A stretch of 64,000 bases of DNA from Ktedonobacteria bacterium brp13 (GTDB lineage: Bacteria > Chloroflexota > Ktedonobacteria > Ktedonobacterales > Ktedonobacteraceae). Positions 59,720-64,000 of the stretch are shown here, in pieces (the first letter of the stretch is position 1; every line of letters begins with the position of its first letter). The stretch spans positions 2,480,001 through 2,544,000 of the forward strand of contig AP024096.1 of the NCBI GenBank assembly GCA_015099395.1, given 5' to 3'. The translations under genes were made by a program, and so were the position numbers. The notes below the pieces were generated by a model, which was given only the letters and a program-made list of their open reading frames with translations, was not told the DNA's origin and searched no databases.

Positions 59720-60991
59720 ACCCAGCGATATCGTCTTTGCGCCAAAGATGCGCTGTTCAATACCGTGGATGCTTTGATGACAGAAACCCAAGCTCAATGC
59801 TTGCCAGAACTCTCGCAGTCGCCCTGGTTTGAACGCCACTGGTCGAGTATCTATGAAGCGTTTGAAGATGGGCGTATTGATCAAACCCGCTTGCAAGAGG
59901 TGTTTGCACGCTATCTGCCCAGACCAGAAACGGGAAACCCGCTCTGGGTTGGCATTGACGCGAGCAATATCGCTCGTCCTTGCGCCATCACCTCGGCAGA
60001 TCGAACCGCGCAACCGGTGCACAATCTGCCAAAGGGAACCAAAGCGATCACCTATGGCTGGCAATTTTCGACCATGGTGGTCTTGCCTGAAACACCCAGC
60101 AGTTGGACCTACCTGCTTTCGCAGCGCTGAATCCCATCGACGACCACTGCGATCGAGTTGGCATTTGAACAGCTGCAAGAGCATGTGCCTTTGCTGCCTT
60201 CTGAGGCGATTATGGCCCTGGATCGAGGCTATGACTCGAACTGGTTGTGGTGCCGATGCAGCACCTTGCCGATCGGGGTGCTTGGTCGCCTCAAACTCAA
60301 CCGTTGTTTGTACCGCAGAGCTCCCGAGCGAACGGGAAAGCGAGGGGCCCCATGCAAAGATGGAGCGAAGTTGCAACCGAAGGATCCCCACACCCATGGC
60401 GAGCCAGATGCCCAGGTCGCCAGCATGGATGCCAAAGGCCGACCAGTCCAGATCGCCTGGTGGAAGCAGATGCATGTGAAAGAAGCACGCTGGTTGGAGA
60501 TGACCGTGATTCGTGTGATCCGTCCGCATGCGACCAACAAAGAACGTGATCCACGAACGAGTTGGTTTGTCTGGATGGGAGATCCCCATGCCGACATCGC
60601 CCAGATTGCCCTGGGCTATGCACGTCGGTTCGGACAAGAGCATGGCTATCGCTTTGACAAACAAGCGTTGCTGTGGGAGAAACCGCGGCTGAGAACCCCG
60701 GAGCAGTTCGAACGTTGGAGCCAGGTGGTCGCAATTGCGCATAATCATCTGGTCTTGGGACGTGATCTGGTGGAAGCCGAATGGCGTCCCTGGGAAAACA
60801 AGCACCAACGGTTTACCCCTCAACACGTGCGAAGAGGGATGTCCAAATTGTTGCCATGTTTGGGCACGCCTGCTCGGCCACTCCAACCTCGCGGAAAATC
60901 GAAAGGCAGGAAGAAAGGAGCGAACATCTCCAAGGCGGCGCGTTTTGCGGTCGTTCACAAAACGCCAAAACCACCGAATTTGACTCCTTGA
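59720..60991 (+). pseudogene. DDE-type transposase disrupted by one in-frame stop
   Basis: One continuous frame of about 420 codons is broken only by TGA at 60128-60130. Before it: YLPRPETGNPLWVGIDASNI with a probable first Asp; after it: LPSEAIMALDRGYDSNWLW with the second, and a long C-terminus ending KGRKKGANISKAARF. The text resembles the transposases with the GIDASN and LDRGYDS signatures widespread in Chloroflexota and actinomycetes. The protein is otherwise undamaged, so the mutation is recent. Clear terminal repeats were not found. Confidence 0.75.
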
Positions 60992-61030
60992 TGCTGATTT
61001 TGTCGGCAATGTCATCACGTGTTTTCCCGA

Positions 61031-61058
61031 TAACGGAACTTCTCATGAAGTTCCGTTA
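61031..61058. terminator. 12-bp perfect hairpin after the transposase
   Basis: TAACGGAACTTC (61031-61042) and GAAGTTCCGTTA (61047-61058) pair exactly around a TCAT loop, 40 bases after the transposase stop. It could be an insertion-sequence end or a terminator. Confidence 0.5.
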
Positions 61059-61162
61059 AGGCTCGTTAGTTTAAACGTCAAATAAAAGCACAACGCCCCT
61101 TGCAAGGGAGTAGCTTGTAGGGGAATGAGGAGAGGCCATCATAAAAAGTGGTCTCTTTTTTG

Positions 61163-61193
61163 TTTACCAATTTAATACTCATCCGTCTATAGT
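61163..61193 (+). promoter_or_regulatory. Promoter motif TTTACC-N19-TATAGT, first copy
   Basis: TTTACC (61163-61168), 19 bases, TATAGT (61188-61193), followed by ATTGCG. The same arrangement, with TTTACT, lies at 61993-62023 before the next gene. The downstream ATG is at 61246. Confidence 0.5.
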
Positions 61194-61245
61194 ATTGCGC
61201 GCGATAAACTATATAAAAATATCTGCATCTATGAAAGGAAAATCA

Positions 61246-61953
61246 ATGTCTAACTTTAATCAAGATCCCTATCAAAATTCGTATCAAACCGCTCCTAACT
61301 CCTATCAAAACACTACATCCAACTATTATCCACCAATGCAGCCTCCGACGCCACCAAAGAAAACATCATGGTTCAAGCGACAGCGCAAACGCACAAAAGC
61401 TGGCATCGGCTGCCTGGCTCTTATCGGTGTCTTAGCATTATGCGGATTGTGTACGTCTGCATTTCCTACAGCAAATAAAGCAAATCAGACCACCCAGGCA
61501 TCAACGCCACGCGTTGCAGCAACGGCAACGCCTCACGCAACCCCGACATCGAAACCGAAGGCAACACCCACGCCAAAACCTAAACCAACGAGTACACCAA
61601 CGCATAGCGCCGTCGTGCAGACACAACAACAACCTGCTCAACAACCCGCTGCGACACAACCTCCTGTACAGCAGCCAACACAGAAGCCAGCGCCTCCCGC
61701 TCCAGCGCCTACGACACCACCAGCCCCAGTGGGAGTCAATGGCAATCCATGGGGTTATAACTTCAATGCCGGCAATGTCATCTACAATCCAGCAGCAGGC
61801 TTCTGTAGTTACTTCTCCTGTGTCAGCACATTCTGGAAAGACACCAACGGCTATGTAGAGGAATGTGTGAATGGAGAGTACAGCCATAGTGGAGGCGTGA
61901 GCGGAGCATGCTCTCGTGACGGTGGCGAGCTACGACCTCTCTACCAACACTAG
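61246..61953 (+). CDS. Membrane-anchored protein with Pro/Thr/Gln-rich linker
   Basis: The protein has 235 residues from the ATG at 61246, after AAAGGAAAA. An Asn/Tyr/Gln-rich cytoplasmic start (DPYQNSYQTAPNSYQNTT) and basic KRQRKRTK lead into one helix (AGIGCLALIGVLALCGLC). A linker of about 90 residues rich in Thr, Pro and Gln follows, then a 60-residue outer domain with four Cys (FCSYFSCVSTFWKD, EECVNGEYSHSGG, ACSRDGG). The end resembles small secreted Cys domains. The cell-surface location is inferred. Confidence 0.75.
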   Translation: MSNFNQDPYQNSYQTAPNSYQNTTSNYYPPMQPPTPPKKTSWFKRQRKRTKAGIGCLALIGVLALCGLCTSAFPTANKANQTTQASTPRVAATATPHATPTSKPKATPTPKPKPTSTPTHSAVVQTQQQPAQQPAATQPPVQQPTQKPAPPAPAPTTPPAPVGVNGNPWGYNFNAGNVIYNPAAGFCSYFSCVSTFWKDTNGYVEECVNGEYSHSGGVSGACSRDGGELRPLYQH

Positions 61954-61992
61954 CCCTTTACAAACCCGTTCATCTTCCTTAATGATATTCTC

Positions 61993-62023
61993 TTTACTTT
62001 TTGTACATTGATTCATCTATAGT
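61993..62023 (+). promoter_or_regulatory. Promoter motif TTTACT-N19-TATAGT, second copy
   Basis: TTTACT (61993-61998), 19 bases, TATAGT (62018-62023), then ATTGCG, as before the gene at 61246. The shared ATC-x-x-CTATAGTATTGCG block suggests one regulator or sigma factor for both genes. Confidence 0.5.
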
Positions 62024-62057
62024 ATTGCGTACACGTATTGAAAAAGAGAGGAAATAC

Positions 62058-62564
62058 ATGAAACAGAAGAAGGGCTTCCTACACTCCTTCACGCTTCAAG
62101 GCTTCCAAGAGAATCTTGAAACAGCTCGGGCTGCCAAAGAGCATTATCAGGAAAGTGTTGCAGAGATGCAGGCGCGTGGTGCTGCAGTCAAAGAAGTCTA
62201 CAACGAGAAATACAAAGCAATTACTGGCAAGGGCTTGCCACTGCTCATGCCGCGCAAGCATGGAGTGTATCGACTGAGCCGAATTATCGTTAACTGGAAC
62301 AAGAACACAGTAAACATTCACCTCCATGGACACAAAATTGGCCTTCTCAACACAAAACGCGCCTACATCGAAAAGGTCATATTAAAGCGCCTGCCTGATA
62401 TGAACGATCATGACGCGATCCACGCAGCCTTCTATGTCAGCCCACGCAAATGGAAGATCCCAATGTTTTCTCCGCATGCCCGATATCGAAACGCTACCAG
62501 TGCACCGCTGGCTGCACGATTGTCCGCAGCAATTAAAGATCCAAATATCAGCTTTTCTCAATAA
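62058..62564 (+). CDS. Protein of unknown function
   Basis: The protein has 168 residues from the ATG at 62058, after AAAGAGAGG. An N-terminal coiled helix (NLETARAAKEHYQESVAEMQ) precedes a compact domain with YRLSRIIVNWNKNTVNIHLH and a tail of basic and aromatic residues. It shares a promoter motif with the membrane protein before it and ends at a strong terminator. No family is recognised. Confidence 0.6.
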   Translation: MKQKKGFLHSFTLQGFQENLETARAAKEHYQESVAEMQARGAAVKEVYNEKYKAITGKGLPLLMPRKHGVYRLSRIIVNWNKNTVNIHLHGHKIGLLNTKRAYIEKVILKRLPDMNDHDAIHAAFYVSPRKWKIPMFSPHARYRNATSAPLAARLSAAIKDPNISFSQ

Positions 62565-62668
62565 TCCTTGCAAGGGTATATGGGTAGAAAGTAGTAGAAT
62601 GTTGCTCTGCAATGCATAACATGGTATTCTAACAGCATTGGTTCATACTCGTTTTTTCTTACGGCAGG

Positions 62669-62705
62669 AAAAGAAGGCTGCTAGCTCCCTCAGCAGCTTT
62701 CTTTT
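62669..62705. terminator. Bidirectional intrinsic terminator
   Basis: AAAAGAAGGCTGCT (62669-62682) and AGCAGCTTTCTTTT (62692-62705) form a 14-bp stem with one G-T pair; a T run follows on the plus strand and the complement gives one on the minus strand. It serves the gene ending at 62564 and faces the HTH remnant on the other strand. Confidence 0.75.
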
Positions 62706-62710
62706 TTATT

Positions 62711-62902
62711 CTATTCAGGATCTGGCACATTTTCGATAAGTGTACTGGCATCGATCTGGAACACACGCGCAAATTTATTGAGCGTATGCATTGTGATATT
62801 CGCATACGGATCGCGCAACACTCTTTTTATTATTCTCGTATCAACACCAGATCGTAGTATGAGTTGCCTCTGGGGCTGTGTTGCAAGAAGTAAGCTGATC
62901 TG
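62711..62902 (-). pseudogene. Xre-type HTH regulator, C-terminal remnant
   Basis: The minus-strand frame reads QRQLILRSGVDTRIIKRVLR, then PYANITMHTLNKFARVFQID and a short tail to the stop at 62711, the recognition-helix end of an Xre/Cro-type domain. Upstream it meets a TAG without any start codon, so the N-terminus is lost. The terminator lies right after its stop. Confidence 0.65.
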
Positions 62903-63234
62903 CTAGTACTACAACCGTAGTTAGGACCTGATCTGGCCTGAGAAGCCCCCTGCCGTCATACGCGAGTTTGTAGAGGAGAAGCCTTCTCAAGAAGCCTTCT
63001 CAAGCCGTTGCACGAGCGTTCTCCTGAGTAAGTACGGTAGTAGTACTAGGTGAAAAGAGGCTCCATACCATATTTGATAAAATGGCATTATCCCCCTTCA
63101 CAAACAACCCCATTAGCAATTTGCCTAAAAGTCAATCTCATGTTACAATCACAAAACTACATGTTTGGACGAACGTTTGAGGCATGGATGGCCAACAGTA
63201 GCATGACCATCAGTTCAAGAAGTGAGGTATGGCA
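62903..63234. other. Intergenic region with a direct repeat
   Basis: AGAAGCCTTCTCA is repeated in tandem at 62977-62989 and 62990-63002. A promoter at 63121-63149 (listed separately) belongs to the phosphoesterase. No gene is supported. Confidence 0.5.
63121..63149 (+). promoter_or_regulatory. Sigma70-type promoter of the metallophosphoesterase gene
   Basis: TTGCCT (63121-63126), a 17-bp spacer and TACAAT (63144-63149) lie 86 bases before the ATG at 63235. Confidence 0.55.
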
Positions 63235-64000
63235 ATGGGCAAGCCTCTGCGAATCTTTTTCTTCTCTGATTGGCGGATTCAGTCCCTCGAACTGGCTGAG
63301 AAACTGATCCAATCCATCGCTCCCGTTGATATAATCGTATACGGTGGCGATGACGTAGCCCGCTTTGCACCTCCTCCTGAGATTCCCGCGACGATGACCA
63401 TTGCTGACCGAACCTATTTCCCAGAGAGCTTCATCCCCCTTGATGAGATGAGTGACGTGTTACTCGCCCTCTCGGAGCAGATGGGGCAGGAACCCAAAGC
63501 TTCTTGTACGGGGCGAGAACTCACGTTACGGCAGATGTTCGCGCTCTATCGTGATCCGTCCCCCGCAAACAACTGGCTCACGAAGTTCGCCCAATATGCG
63601 CACTACGGTGTGCTTGGCATCATCGGCAATGATGGTGACCCCGCCGACCGTGCCGTGCTGCATGCGCCAGGAGTCCGTGACCTTCATGCGAAGCCCACCA
63701 TCATCGAGAATGTGGGCTTTCTCGGCATTGAGGGCGCTATCTCCAATGGCTCACGCAATGCGATTGGTTTAGCCGAAGAAGAGGTACGTGAGCATCTGTG
63801 GACGTCGCTCCGGCACCTAGAAGCATCACCAGAGCGTCTGATCATCGTCACACACACACCACCAGCAGGGTGTCGCCTGGATATTGGCATTCGCTTTGGC
63901 TTCGAGTACCTTGGTTCCGAAGCGCTCAAGAATTTCATACTTGAGTACCAGCCTGCGCTTGTGCTTTGCGGACACTGTCATAACCGAGGCGGCAAGTCCG
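63235..64000 (+). CDS. Calcineurin-like metallophosphoesterase (3' end outside window)
   Basis: The frame is open from ATG at 63235 (GTGAGGT before it; ATG at 63229 is in frame too) to the window edge, 255 codons. Metal-binding motifs appear in order: FFFSDWRIQ (DxH with Arg in place of His), VYGGDD, IIGNDGDP (GNHD/E variant), VTHTPP and LCGHCHN. The fold is firm; the altered first and third motifs may change metal binding. An insert of about 60 residues lies between GGDD and GNDGD. The substrate is unknown. Confidence 0.8.
   Translation, partial: MGKPLRIFFFSDWRIQSLELAEKLIQSIAPVDIIVYGGDDVARFAPPPEIPATMTIADRTYFPESFIPLDEMSDVLLALSEQMGQEPKASCTGRELTLRQMFALYRDPSPANNWLTKFAQYAHYGVLGIIGNDGDPADRAVLHAPGVRDLHAKPTIIENVGFLGIEGAISNGSRNAIGLAEEEVREHLWTSLRHLEASPERLIIVTHTPPAGCRLDIGIRFGFEYLGSEALKNFILEYQPALVLCGHCHNRGGKS

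Noticed and set aside
59669-61018. Minus-strand extension of the gene at 58952-59668 to a 688-residue protein
   Set aside because: The added part is antisense to a transposase with clear protein signatures, while an ATG with a good ribosome site at 59668 starts the real gene.

Overview
The window looks like a stretch of a large, mobile-element-rich chromosome of mid GC content, most likely a Ktedonobacteria-type member of the Chloroflexota. This is inferred from family content (BTAD/TPR regulators, NB-ARC/TPR and NACHT proteins, an MglA-like GTPase, many broken transposases and recombinases), not from a marker gene. No rRNA, tRNA or CRISPR array was seen.

Region 1 (1-31 kb) is a defence island. 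It opens with the end of a DUF1998 protein, followed by a SNF2 helicase and a large N6-adenine methylase, which together resemble a class 1 DISARM locus. After a roughly 420-bp palindromic element comes a minus-strand block. It holds a small Bell-like effector and an NB-ARC/TPR receptor that share one amyloid-like motif, next to a Tn554-like recombinase pair (tnpA, tnpB). Then follow two small membrane proteins bracketed by MITE-like repeats, a nuclease-NACHT protein with a 300-bp hexanucleotide repeat inside the gene, a group II intron remnant, and a cytochrome P450. The island ends with a minus-strand operon led by a TIR-NACHT protein with a glycine-rich membrane tail, followed by two proteins with DUF4145-like C-termini.

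Region 2 (31-47.4 kb) is a compact pathway-like cluster. A BTAD regulator and flavoprotein face an atypical response regulator. Downstream are a purine-type phosphoribosyltransferase, a thymidylate-kinase-like protein, a radical SAM enzyme, a DegT aminotransferase, a DEDDh exonuclease, QueD, a queE remnant, an MglA-like GTPase, a methyltransferase, a second kinase of the same family and a CYTH protein. A decayed second BTAD gene and further methyltransferases follow. Direct repeats GAAAGCGTCA spaced exactly 43 bp occur at two places and look like operators. The content suggests modified purine, nucleoside or nucleotide chemistry, but the product cannot be named.

Region 3 (47.4-58.4 kb) holds poorly characterised envelope and transport genes: two low-complexity proteins, an AEC carrier, an EamA carrier fused to a winged helix, a glutamine-amidotransferase-like protein lacking its catalytic residues, and a membrane WD40 protein. 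Region 4 (58.4-64 kb) contains transposase remnants, orphan genes sharing a promoter motif, a truncated HTH gene and the start of a metallophosphoesterase that runs off the right edge.
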